This document shows, piece after piece, positions 22,821-31,437 of a DNA stretch of 40,496 bases. A program made the translations under genes and the position numbers. Location: contig CAZJLP010000047.1 in assembly GCA_964546955.1 (NCBI GenBank), forward strand, positions 1 through 40,496, given 5' to 3'. This stretch comes from CAZJLP01 sp964546955 (GTDB lineage Bacteria > Verrucomicrobiota > Verrucomicrobiia > Opitutales > Opitutaceae). How positions within the stretch are numbered: the stretch's first letter is position 1; each line of letters begins with the position of its first letter. The notes under the pieces were generated by a model, which was not told the DNA's origin, ran no database searches, and saw only the letters and a list, made by a program, of their open reading frames with translations.

Positions 22821-25049
22821 TCAATCGCTGCGCTTTTGTTCTGGGTTTACGGCATCCGCCGCCGGCGATGATTTCTTGAGCCGCTCCAATTCCAACGGAT
22901 GTTCCTCCAGCATCTCCTTCTCGGACATTCGGCCGGTCAACCAAGCCAGGTTCATGGGGTACACGTCAGGATTGAAGATCACGAAATAGAAGTGCCAGAC
23001 CACGATTGCGAGCGTTGCTAGAATCGCCTCGTAGAAGTGAATCGTGCGGGCGATATCGTAACCTAGCTTCGTCAAGTAGCCCATGGAGGCATTCTCAAAC
23101 CACAGCACGATCCCCGTCACCGTCATGAGAAACGTGCCCCAGACCAACGCCCAATATTCGAGTTTCTCAATGTAGCTGAAGCGCGGAAAGGCCGGCTTTG
23201 TTGCGGCTAGCCCGAGGTTGTACCGCAGGACCTGCCAGGGATCCGTCAAGTCGCGCCACCGCGGCAAGAGATCCGAAAGCAAACTGCGCCCAGGCCGGGA
23301 AAACGCGAGGTACAAGCCGTGCCAGAGTCCGGCCAGGATCATCGCGATGCCGCCGCCGCGGTGGAGCCAACCGCGCCACTCGAAGGTTCGCACGCTCAGG
23401 TCGCGAATGGCGGCCACCCACCAGGCTTCGGGATACCGCAGCATGAAGCCTGTGACCACCAGCAGCACGAAGCTGATGACCAACGCGGCGTGCTGCAGGC
23501 GCTCATGGAGCGTCATGCGGAGGTACAAGCGATGCGCGACATGCTCCTCCGCGATGATTCCCTTCTGAATGGCCAGCTTTCGCCGAATCTTTTTCACGAA
23601 ATCGAGACCGTTGTGGACCGCCATCGCCCCGACGATTCCCACGATAAGGAATACATAGATGGTCTGGATCAGGTAGAGGAGGGGATGATTTCCCTTCTCC
23701 TCGCCTTTCGCTTCCGCGCTGACGTGAACCTGGCCGACCGTAAACCGGGCGTTGGCTCCGGGGTGGCACTGGCCGCAGGTGGAGGCGAGGTTGTCCTTGT
23801 GAACGCTCGAAGTGGGATCGAGGTGGGACTTGATCGCGTGGGAGCGATGGCAACTCGCACAGTTGACCACCTCAACCGATCCTCCCCGCACCGCCAAGCC
23901 GTGGTAGCTATCGGAAAACGTGGAAAAGGTATGTGAGGCGATTCCGTACTTCTTCGTCAGCTTCAGAGAAGCGTGACAGTCCGCGCAGACTTGCTGGGCC
24001 ACATTCGCTTTATGGACAGGCGACGCGGGGTCAGCGTGCTCCCGTATATCGTGCTCCCCGTGACAGTCGGTACACGTGGCGGAATCCACGTTACCTTTTG
24101 CCAGCGCCGCGGCATGCACGCTTTCGCCAAACTCATGACCGCTCTTCTGATGACACTGCGAACAGGTTTTAGCGACGTGCCGCTTGTTTAGTCGCGCCCC
24201 GGGAACCATCGCCCGATTCATCTCATGAGCGCCGTGGCAATCGACGCAGTTCGCGGCCTCGGCCTTTCCGCGGCTGAGTGCAGCGCCATGAACGCTGCGT
24301 TCGAAAAGAGCCGCGAAATGGGAACCGCGCAACGACTGGCTGGCAACTGCGGCGTCTTTCACGTGACAGGACTCGCACTGCTTCGTTTGAATTAGTTTGA
24401 GCTCGAGCGGGGCGGCAGTTCCAGCGCGCGCCACCACGGAGGTGCGGTGGCAGCTCAGACAATCGGGAGCCGATGGCGTGTTGTTCTGAACGGCGAGACC
24501 GTGGGCGGATTGATCGAACTGTTCGCGTTCCTTCTCGTGGCAGACGCCGCACGCCACGACTCTGTCTTTTACTGAAGTATGAAACGGGGTCGCCTTGGTT
24601 GCCACCACTTCGTGCTTCCCGTGGCACTCCGTGCAAGCAGTGTCTTTGCCCTCAGGTATTGGATTTAGAACTAAGCGGCGGTGGAAGCTGTGTTTGGCGC
24701 CCGTCCTTTCGTGGCACGAGAGGCAGTCAACGGCTACCGGCGTTTTCCGATGCGGCGTGCTGTTGCCGTCGTAACCGTCGTGACAATCCGCGCAGTCCAG
24801 CGACTTGTGCACAGACTTGCCTGCGGCCGCTTCATCGAAGAAGAGCGACAGGTTCCGACCCCCTCTCAGCATCGTCAGCGTAGTGTCGCTGTGGCACTCC
24901 AGGCAGGCTGCATTGGGCGACTGAGCGGTTTGAGTGGGTGACGGCGCAATGTCCGCAGCTTGCACGCCCGCTGCGAACGCACCCAACTTGAGCATCAGCG
25001 CCAGTCGGGTGACCACGATTGATCCGGAATTTAGATTGCGGAGGTGCAT
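22821..25049 (-). CDS. 13-haem cytochrome c fused to cytochrome b (CbcL-like quinone-linked oxidoreductase)
   Basis: A 742-aa fusion. After an N-terminal signal or anchor segment (to about residue 33, VQA-AD) there are 13 CXXCH haem c motifs between residues ~48 and ~425. About residues 455-742 form a membrane domain with several helices and histidines typical of HydC/FdnI cytochromes b, for example HERLQHAALVISF, GLWHGLYLAF and HFYEAILATLAIVVWHFYF. The same arrangement is known in CbcL of Geobacter sulfurreducens, an inner-membrane menaquinol oxidase for low-potential extracellular respiration. I infer quinol-to-periplasmic-haem electron transfer. Start choice: ATG 25049 gives a better signal peptide than ATG 25106. 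It points away from the ferredoxin-kor operon and toward maeA-nuo. Confidence 0.88.
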   Translation of the reverse strand: MHLRNLNSGSIVVTRLALMLKLGAFAAGVQAADIAPSPTQTAQSPNAACLECHSDTTLTMLRGGRNLSLFFDEAAAGKSVHKSLDCADCHDGYDGNSTPHRKTPVAVDCLSCHERTGAKHSFHRRLVLNPIPEGKDTACTECHGKHEVVATKATPFHTSVKDRVVACGVCHEKEREQFDQSAHGLAVQNNTPSAPDCLSCHRTSVVARAGTAAPLELKLIQTKQCESCHVKDAAVASQSLRGSHFAALFERSVHGAALSRGKAEAANCVDCHGAHEMNRAMVPGARLNKRHVAKTCSQCHQKSGHEFGESVHAAALAKGNVDSATCTDCHGEHDIREHADPASPVHKANVAQQVCADCHASLKLTKKYGIASHTFSTFSDSYHGLAVRGGSVEVVNCASCHRSHAIKSHLDPTSSVHKDNLASTCGQCHPGANARFTVGQVHVSAEAKGEEKGNHPLLYLIQTIYVFLIVGIVGAMAVHNGLDFVKKIRRKLAIQKGIIAEEHVAHRLYLRMTLHERLQHAALVISFVLLVVTGFMLRYPEAWWVAAIRDLSVRTFEWRGWLHRGGGIAMILAGLWHGLYLAFSRPGRSLLSDLLPRWRDLTDPWQVLRYNLGLAATKPAFPRFSYIEKLEYWALVWGTFLMTVTGIVLWFENASMGYLTKLGYDIARTIHFYEAILATLAIVVWHFYFVIFNPDVYPMNLAWLTGRMSEKEMLEEHPLELERLKKSSPAADAVNPEQKRSD

Positions 25050-25295
25050 GTGAAATGCGGCATGTGGATCGTAACGACTTGCCTTCCACGTTTGCTCCGC
25101 GCGCATTCGACAAAGCTGCGCGGAAATTGACCGGCCAACGCGATGATGCCGAGTCCGTCGGTCCGCGGATCATCAACGAGGCGTCCATGCGCCCCGCTTA
25201 TACCCAATCACAAGATCTGCCCAGCGAACGCCAAGATGTGCTGAGCCAGTCGGCCAAATTCCGGATAGAGTAGGGTCTCGGAATTTTCGACCCCT
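25050..25295. promoter_or_regulatory. Divergent intergenic region, cytochrome / ferredoxin-kor
   Basis: This 246-bp stretch separates two divergent units and should hold both promoters. I saw no unambiguous promoter hexamers, palindromes or RNA structure in it. Confidence 0.35.
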
Positions 25296-25535
25296 ATGGC
25301 AACTCTCTCCGATCGGCTTGAGCAGAATGTCCCCGGAAAGTACTACGTCGATTCCACCTGTATCGACTGCGACCAGTGCCGCGCGTCCGCGCCGCAATAC
25401 TTCAAACGACACGAAGCCTCCGGAGGGTCGATCGTTCACACGCAACCGAGCACCCCCGAAGCATGCGCTGAAATCGAGCAGATCATGGAAGATTGCGCTT
25501 CGAATTCGATCGGGAACGATGGGGAGGGGACATGA
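25296..25535 (+). CDS. Single-cluster [4Fe-4S] ferredoxin
   Basis: A 79-aa acidic protein of the short monocluster ferredoxin type. Likely ligands are Cys22, Cys25 and Cys28 (CIDCDQC) and Cys67, where CASNSI replaces the usual CPVEAI. Cys57 is an extra cysteine that could form a disulfide. It ends 3 bp before korA and is the natural electron carrier for the KorAB enzyme and perhaps NifJ. The short length and lack of a second CxxCxxC rule out the 2[4Fe-4S] type. Confidence 0.85.
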   Translation: MATLSDRLEQNVPGKYYVDSTCIDCDQCRASAPQYFKRHEASGGSIVHTQPSTPEACAEIEQIMEDCASNSIGNDGEGT

Positions 25536-25538
25536 GCC

Positions 25539-27335
25539 ATGCATGATTTGGTCGTTGGCCTGGCCGGTTCGGGGGGCGATGGCATCGTTTCCGCGGGCGA
25601 GGCCCTCATTCAGTCGGCGGCGAAGGAGGGTTATTTTGCCATCCTCACCAAGAGCTTTGGGTCGCAAATCCGGGGAGGGGAATCGTCGTGCCGGCTGCGT
25701 ATCGCCACAGGGCCGGTTCTCAATCCCAGCGGTGCGCTCGATGTCGCGGTAGTCCTCAACTGGGACGACTTTCTGCGCTTCGGAACCGAATTGCTAGTCA
25801 ACGACAAGACGCTTGTCATTTATGAGAAAAAAACGGGTCTCCCGCCACACAACCTTCCGATCGGCAAAACAGATCCTGCGCTCACCTTCGAGGTGCCAAT
25901 CGAGGAGCTGGCCTTCAAGGCGGCGGATACTGCGCAAGCTAAGAACAATGTTGTTCTCGGGCTGCTCGCGGCGTGGCTCGGGTTGTCGAGTGAGAGCATT
26001 TTGAGCGGGATTCGAACCAAACTCGCGGCAAAAGGAGGCGCGGTCGTTCAAGCCAACGAACGCGCGTTCGCCGCCGGTTTCGAGCATGCCACCTCACACA
26101 CGATTCCAAGCAATTATCGGATAATTGGGCCGCGCAAACCCGCGACAGATCGAGAAGTCGTCGACGGAAACGAAATGTGCGCGCGGGCGGCTCTATTTGC
26201 CGGCTGTAAATTTTTTGGCGGTTATCCCATCACCCCTGCAACCGAGATCATGCAGCATCTGCAGCGCGATATTTGGAAGCACCAGGGGGTGCTGCTGCAG
26301 GCGGAAGACGAAATAGCCGGCATTGGCGCCGCGATTGGAGCATCTTTCGCCGGCAAAAAGGCGATGACAGCCACCTCCGGCCCGGGCCTTTCACTCAAGG
26401 CAGAGATGCTCGGCCTGGCGAGTGCCGCCGAACTCCCCCTGGTTTGTGTCAATGTGCAGCGCGGCGGCCCATCAACCGGGATGCCGACGAAGCGCGAGCA
26501 ATCCGACCTTTTTGCTTCTGTGTTCTCGTCGCACGGCGACACCGTCCGGCCGGTGCTCGCTCCGATCGGAGTCGCCGATACCTTTGGCCTCACGGTCGAG
26601 GCCTTCAATATCGCGGAACAGTACCAGACTCCCGTCATTGTCCTTTCCGACCAAGAAATCGCTCAACGAAAAGAGACTATCGACCCCCTCGACCTCAGGA
26701 GTTTCCCGGTGGTGAATCGATTGTCTCCCTCCGAGCTTGAGCTGGTGAACTACCGCCGGTTTCTTCTCACCGAGAGCGGCGTGAGCCCCATCAGTCACCC
26801 GGGGATGAGGGGCGGCAACTATTTGGCCGCGGGGATTGAGCACGATGAACGCGGAGCGCCCACTGCCAACGGCGAGATGCATGCGCGGATGAACGACAAG
26901 CGCCTGCATAAATTGGACTCCCTCAAGCGTCGGCGTGACCTTTTCGTGATCGAAGGGGATCCTGAGGCCAAAGTCGGGGTGATCAGCTGGGGCAGTGTTG
27001 CCGGGGTGGCTCTCGAAGCGGTTCGTGCCGCTCGGGCGCAAGGAATTCCCATCAAACTGATGATCCCGAAGCTGCTGTACCCCGTTGCCGAGACGATCTA
27101 CGAAGAGTTTTTCGATTCCGTGCCGGCCGGGCTCGTCGTGGAGCAATCCCACCAGGGCCAGTTGCACCGCATTATTCGGATGTGGGTCAATGTCCCGCGG
27201 AGTTTCGTTGCGATGGCGCGCAGTGGGGCGAATCCGATCACAGGGCGGGAAGTGCTGGAACAGATCCGGCAACTGGCTGGCCCTATCGCCAAACCTTTTC
27301 GCCGGCACAAAAACGATTTTCTCCATTCCGCATGA
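25539..27335 (+). CDS. korA: 2-oxoacid:ferredoxin oxidoreductase, fused gamma-alpha subunit
   Basis: A 598-aa subunit. Residues 1-190 are the gamma-type domain (GLAGSGGDGIVSAGE, then SQIRGGESSCRLRI). The rest is the alpha, pyrimidine-binding domain with GGYPITPATEI near 226 and SGPGLSLKAEMLG near 285. This fused layout is that of the two-subunit 2-oxoglutarate:ferredoxin oxidoreductases, so 2-oxoglutarate is the likely substrate, giving succinyl-CoA. A purine-rich ribosome site (GGGGAGGGGA, 25521-25530) stands 8 bp before ATG 25539. The stop overlaps korB by 4 bp. It may work oxidatively in the TCA cycle or reductively if the ferredoxin pool is highly reduced. Confidence 0.93.
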   Translation: MHDLVVGLAGSGGDGIVSAGEALIQSAAKEGYFAILTKSFGSQIRGGESSCRLRIATGPVLNPSGALDVAVVLNWDDFLRFGTELLVNDKTLVIYEKKTGLPPHNLPIGKTDPALTFEVPIEELAFKAADTAQAKNNVVLGLLAAWLGLSSESILSGIRTKLAAKGGAVVQANERAFAAGFEHATSHTIPSNYRIIGPRKPATDREVVDGNEMCARAALFAGCKFFGGYPITPATEIMQHLQRDIWKHQGVLLQAEDEIAGIGAAIGASFAGKKAMTATSGPGLSLKAEMLGLASAAELPLVCVNVQRGGPSTGMPTKREQSDLFASVFSSHGDTVRPVLAPIGVADTFGLTVEAFNIAEQYQTPVIVLSDQEIAQRKETIDPLDLRSFPVVNRLSPSELELVNYRRFLLTESGVSPISHPGMRGGNYLAAGIEHDERGAPTANGEMHARMNDKRLHKLDSLKRRRDLFVIEGDPEAKVGVISWGSVAGVALEAVRAARAQGIPIKLMIPKLLYPVAETIYEEFFDSVPAGLVVEQSHQGQLHRIIRMWVNVPRSFVAMARSGANPITGREVLEQIRQLAGPIAKPFRRHKNDFLHSA

Positions 27336-28195
27336 TCTCTCCTTGTCAAGGCAGTGAGAACTTGCCCGCAAGACCTGTGTTGACGGTTAAGGATTTTCGC
27401 AGCGACCTGAAGCCGATCTGGTGTCCGGGTTGCGGCGATTTCGGGGTACTGACAGCGATATATCGTGCGCTGGCCGCTATCGGTCGGCCGGCGCACGAAA
27501 TTGCCTTTGTCTCGGGTATCGGCTGCTCGAGCCGAATACCCGGCTACACGACGGCCTACGGTTTCAACAGCCTCCACGGCCGGGCATTGCCGATCGCACA
27601 GGGAATAAAACTGGCAAATCCGGAGTTGCTCGTGCTCGTTGCAGGCGGCGACGGCGATGGATTTTCCATCGGAGGCGGACATGTGCCGCATGCAATTCGG
27701 CGCAACTTAGACCTCACCTATATCGTGATGGATAACCAGGTGTATGGCCTGACGAAAGGGCAAGTGTCGCCCACGTCCACGCGTGGAACGAAAACGCCGA
27801 CCTCCCTCTACGGTTCACTCGAGCAGCCCGTCAATCCGCTCCTTTACGTCCTGGCCTACGGCGCAGGCTTTGTCGCGCAAGCGGTACCGGCAGATTTGGA
27901 CGGGTTAACCGCGATTATCGAAGAAGCGATACGCTACCCGGGTTTTTCGTTCGTGAACGTTCAGTCTCCGTGTGTGAGTTTCGGCCCCCCAGACAGCCAG
28001 ATCAAAATCCAGAAAACCAGGATGCGTAAACTCTCGGACGAAGGTCATTCCTCCTCGAACCTTCCCGGCGCCATCGCCCTTGCTCAAACGTACCAAGACA
28101 CTCTCTACACCGGTGTGTTTTACCGAAATCCGAATCCACCGCGCACCTACGAATCCGAAGTGTTAGCTTTGCGATCTCGATTCCAGAGTACTTAA
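27332..28195 (+). CDS. korB: 2-oxoacid:ferredoxin oxidoreductase, beta subunit
   Basis: A 287-aa TPP-binding beta subunit. CPGCGDFGVL near residue 31 holds two cluster cysteines, and GIGCSS near 67 adds a third. TPP-Mg binding is at GGDGDGFSIGGGH near 108, followed by MDNQVYGLTKGQVSPTS. This last motif is typical of 2-oxoglutarate-type beta subunits. The start overlaps korA (ATGA), so the two are translated together. The longer open frame upstream is a korA shadow. Confidence 0.94.
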   Translation: MISPCQGSENLPARPVLTVKDFRSDLKPIWCPGCGDFGVLTAIYRALAAIGRPAHEIAFVSGIGCSSRIPGYTTAYGFNSLHGRALPIAQGIKLANPELLVLVAGGDGDGFSIGGGHVPHAIRRNLDLTYIVMDNQVYGLTKGQVSPTSTRGTKTPTSLYGSLEQPVNPLLYVLAYGAGFVAQAVPADLDGLTAIIEEAIRYPGFSFVNVQSPCVSFGPPDSQIKIQKTRMRKLSDEGHSSSNLPGAIALAQTYQDTLYTGVFYRNPNPPRTYESEVLALRSRFQST

Positions 28196-28213
28196 GCCCC
28201 GTCACTCCTTGTT

Positions 28214-28234
28214 GGCTCCGCGAAAACGGAAGCC
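28214..28234 (+). terminator. Weak hairpin after korB
   Basis: GGCTCCG (28214-28220) pairs with CGGAAGCC (28227-28234) with one bulged A and a 6-nt loop, 18 bp after the korB stop. Only GATTTA follows, not a true T-run, so it is a weak candidate for ending the ferredoxin-korAB transcript. Confidence 0.3.
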
Positions 28235-28405
28235 GATTTACTCGTCCCCCTGAATCGTTTGGTCGGTCGGCGAACCCCGCCAGAAAAAGCGTCGCTAAAG
28301 CCGATGAGCTTCGTTTTTGGAGCATGGGGATTTTTGCCGTGAGTGTCGTCGCAGCGTAATTCTGGGCCGTGTTTTCAGGGCTGGTTCTCTGGATGGGATC
28401 CACGG

Positions 28406-29953
28406 CTATGCCGCGACCGCACTCTTGTTTCGATCCCAGATTGTCAGTCCGAGGAGAGGTTGCGGTTTAACCCAGCGGCTGAGAAGAATACTGGCAACAT
28501 AGCCCACCGTCATGCACGAGGCCAGAGCAACAAATCCGTGCAGAAACACGTTCGTCGTCGTGTAAAATTGTACCCAGCACGTGAAACCGATGCTCGCGAC
28601 AGCTCCGACAATCACGCCTGGCGCGTTGGCGCGTCGGGTGAGCAAGCCAAGCGCGAAAACGCCCGGTATTCCGCCTCCGATGAGCGCGATCAGTTTCAAG
28701 AACGTCTCCCACAGCGATCCGACATTTTGATAGGCGAGAAACGACGCCATCAGTGTGGCGATCATTCCGCAAGCCAACGTTGACCGACGGGCGAAACGCA
28801 TCCGCCGGGCTGCGGGCGCAGCGGGTCGAAGTACCTCATGAAAATCGGTGACGAGAATGGCAGCGGTGGAATTCATCGCGCTGCTCAATGCTCCCATCGA
28901 TACGGCAAATAAGCCGGCGACGATCAGTCCAACGAAACCGGTCGGAAGTTCATTGACGATGAAGTAAGGGAATATCACGTCATTGGGCAGATTGTCCGCG
29001 AGCCGTTCAGGGTGCTTGCGATAGTACGCCCAAAGTGCGGTTCCGGTGAAGAAAAATACGCCGCACGTCAACAGACCGATGATGTTCCCGACGATGACGG
29101 TGCGTTGCGCTTGGCGCAGTGTCGCCGTCGCGAAGCTTCTCTGCATGAGGGGCTGGTCGGCTGTGTTGATAAACACCGTGGCGACAAACATCCCCGCAAA
29201 GACAATGAAAGTCGGTTCAGAGAGATCCCACTCCCAAGCCACCAGGCGAAACTTGCCTGCCTCGTTCCCTGTGCGGATGATTTCTCCCAATCCGCCCGCA
29301 TCGTTCACCAAAAACCATACAGCGACCGATACCCCGGCGGCCATGACAGCGGCTTGCAGGACATCGGTCCACACCACGGCTTTGAATCCTCCTTCCATGG
29401 AGTAAATCGTAGTGACGGCGCCCATCACGCAGATACTCGCGTACACGTTGAGTCCCGTGACGGTCGAGAGTGCGAGCGCCGGCAGAAGCAAAACGACACT
29501 CATTCGGCCAAATATCTTGAGCATGATGGCGAGCGCGGCGCTGATCCACCGCACGCGTCGATCGAATCGTCGTTCGAGATATCCAAAAACGGTTGCGTGA
29601 TTGAGTTCGCGCAGCAGGTGAACGAAAAAGAGGCCCACCAACATCCCGGCAAACGCTTGGGCGGGCGCGGACCCCGCCGCGAGCCAATCCGTTCGGTAAC
29701 TGGTCGCGGGCAACGCCATGAAGCTGATGCTGCTCGTTGCCGTGGCGAAATAGCTGATAGCCGAGGCCCACCACACCATCTTTTTGCCGTCTAGAAAGAA
29801 GTCGCCACTCGAGTTTTGTTTTCGCCGAGCGCACCAGTGACCAACCCCTAGGTTAACGATGAAATAGAGAATCAGCAGGACATAGTCGGGCCACGAAAGC
29901 ATGCGCGGCTCGAAAACCGCAGGCAACGGGCTGACGGCCAAGGTATCTGTCAT
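28406..29953 (-). CDS. Sodium:solute symporter family transporter
   Basis: A 515-aa membrane protein with about 13 hydrophobic helices and the SSS pattern: YFIVNLGVGHW then a GDFFLDGKKM loop near the N-terminus, SYFATATSSISFMALP, and the helix segment GALSSAMNSTAAILVTDF near residues 360-380, which carries Na+-site serines in this family. The substrate cannot be read from the sequence; sugars, acids and amino acids are all possible. It is divergent from a LacI-type regulator 385 bp away, which is a common regulator-transporter pairing, so local control is likely. It is convergent with korB. Confidence 0.88.
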   Translation of the reverse strand: MTDTLAVSPLPAVFEPRMLSWPDYVLLILYFIVNLGVGHWCARRKQNSSGDFFLDGKKMVWWASAISYFATATSSISFMALPATSYRTDWLAAGSAPAQAFAGMLVGLFFVHLLRELNHATVFGYLERRFDRRVRWISAALAIMLKIFGRMSVVLLLPALALSTVTGLNVYASICVMGAVTTIYSMEGGFKAVVWTDVLQAAVMAAGVSVAVWFLVNDAGGLGEIIRTGNEAGKFRLVAWEWDLSEPTFIVFAGMFVATVFINTADQPLMQRSFATATLRQAQRTVIVGNIIGLLTCGVFFFTGTALWAYYRKHPERLADNLPNDVIFPYFIVNELPTGFVGLIVAGLFAVSMGALSSAMNSTAAILVTDFHEVLRPAAPAARRMRFARRSTLACGMIATLMASFLAYQNVGSLWETFLKLIALIGGGIPGVFALGLLTRRANAPGVIVGAVASIGFTCWVQFYTTTNVFLHGFVALASCMTVGYVASILLSRWVKPQPLLGLTIWDRNKSAVAA

Positions 29954-30338
29954 CGGAATAGCACGGGTAAATCACTCTTGGCCACACTGGATGCATTCGG
30001 ATCGCGGCGAGCAAAACCGAACGCGTGGGGTAGGTAGCCATCCGTGAACTAGGGAGTCGTTCGGAATGTTTCAACCACGCAGTTCACAGTCGGAAATGCC
30101 TCGGCGTCGACTGAAGTTCTCGCCGGCGTTTTCCGAAGCGCGACGTGTTCTCGTCGGCCAATGCGGATAAAACCTTTGCCAAAAAGAGAGTTTTCTCTTG
30201 AAGCTGACTGAAGGAGGAAGCTTCCGGTTGCCACGGAGGCGCCGGAACCAGGTGGTAATCCCCTGGTCGAAGCGCCGATCTTACGCACCGGGTTTCCCCC
30301 ACCTCGTTTGCTCATTAATACCCCTACCTTGATGCCTT
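29954..30338. promoter_or_regulatory. Divergent symporter / LacI-regulator intergenic region
   Basis: A 385-bp gene-free stretch. It holds three short dyads: AAGAGA-GTTT-TCTCTT (30184-30199), the palindrome GGAAGCTTCC (30216-30225) and ACCAGG-N9-CCTGGT (30247-30267). Any of them could be a LacI-family operator, but none has the central CG typical of that family. Confidence 0.35.
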
Positions 30339-31418
30339 ATGTCTGACAGCCATTTTGTTACCATGGCAGATGTGGCTCGTGCCGCTGGTGTGCACGTTTC
30401 TACCGTCTCGCTCGGTCTGCGCAACAGCTCACTCCTGCCCGAAGCCACTCGCAAGGCAGTCCAAGAAGTCGCGAAAAGACTCAATTATCGACCGCATCCC
30501 GATATTGCGACGCTGATGCAGCGTCGTCGTCGTGGAAAAAAGGAAAACAGCACGTCGGTCGTGGCTTTTGTCACTGCCCACGAGACGCGAGATGGTTGGC
30601 GGAAGTTCAACACCTCTTTCGGCACCGGGTTGCTCGAAGGAGCGCGGCAACGCGCCGCCGATACCGGGTTTCGCGTTGACGAGTTTTGGGTTTACGAAGG
30701 CGGGATGAACACCCGGCGATTTTGCAGCATCCTCGAAGCGCGCAATATCCACGGGATCCTGCTCGCGCCCCTTCCCCTTTCCAATCGGACATTGAATCTG
30801 AATTGGGAAAAATTTTCGGTGGTCGCTTACGGGCTCACCGCGGCAGCACCCCTGCACAAGGTATCGAACGATCATTTCGGTGCGATGGTGATGGCGTATG
30901 AACAGTGCCGAAAGCTTGGATATCGTCGCATCGGCTTTGCGACCAATGCGGAGGTGCACCAGAAGGTTGAGATGCGCTGGCTGGCAGCGTATCTCGCAAG
31001 CCAAGGTCAGCATTCAACCTTGGAAAGATTGCCGCCGTTGATCGCGGAAGAGTGGTCCGAAGCCGTGGTGCGATCCTGGCTGACGGCCCATCGTCCCGAC
31101 GTCATCATTTCAAACCATCCCGATCCCTTGCAGCGCTGGTTGGCGTCCTGGGGGCTGGTAGTGCCGCAGGACCTCGGTCTCGTCTCCCTCAGCGGCTCAT
31201 GTCCTTCCGACCCAACGAGCGGAATTTGCCAGCGGCCGGAGATTCTGGGCGCTCGGGGCCTCGATCTGCTCGGACGGCTGATATCTCGCAATGAAACGGG
31301 CGTACCCGCGGTGCCGGAAACTTTACTGGTGAAGGGCGAATGGAATCCGGGCACCACGGTCGACACGACCGCGGGGAGGCGCGAGGAAAGGTGTCCAGAG
31401 TTTGTCGGGGTCGATTAG
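30339..31418 (+). CDS. LacI/GalR-family transcriptional regulator
   Basis: A 359-aa repressor-type protein. The N-terminal helix-turn-helix is MADVARAAGVHVSTVSLGLR (residues 9-28) with the hinge-helix region ending near NYRPHPD. The remainder is a periplasmic-binding-protein-like effector domain. After the HTH comes a basic stretch (RRRRGKK) often seen in verrucomicrobial LacI proteins. It faces the sodium symporter, its most likely target. Downstream it nearly abuts the phosphopantetheinyl transferase gene, so the two could be co-transcribed. ATG 30363 is an alternative start. The effector is unknown. Confidence 0.9.
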   Translation: MSDSHFVTMADVARAAGVHVSTVSLGLRNSSLLPEATRKAVQEVAKRLNYRPHPDIATLMQRRRRGKKENSTSVVAFVTAHETRDGWRKFNTSFGTGLLEGARQRAADTGFRVDEFWVYEGGMNTRRFCSILEARNIHGILLAPLPLSNRTLNLNWEKFSVVAYGLTAAAPLHKVSNDHFGAMVMAYEQCRKLGYRRIGFATNAEVHQKVEMRWLAAYLASQGQHSTLERLPPLIAEEWSEAVVRSWLTAHRPDVIISNHPDPLQRWLASWGLVVPQDLGLVSLSGSCPSDPTSGICQRPEILGARGLDLLGRLISRNETGVPAVPETLLVKGEWNPGTTVDTTAGRREERCPEFVGVD

Positions 31419-31437
31419 TGCCACCGGCAGAAAAAGG

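Noticed and set aside
29012..29794. 260-codon plus-strand open frame opposite the symporter
   Set aside because: It is antisense to a clear SSS transporter, His/Arg/Asp-rich and without a domain.
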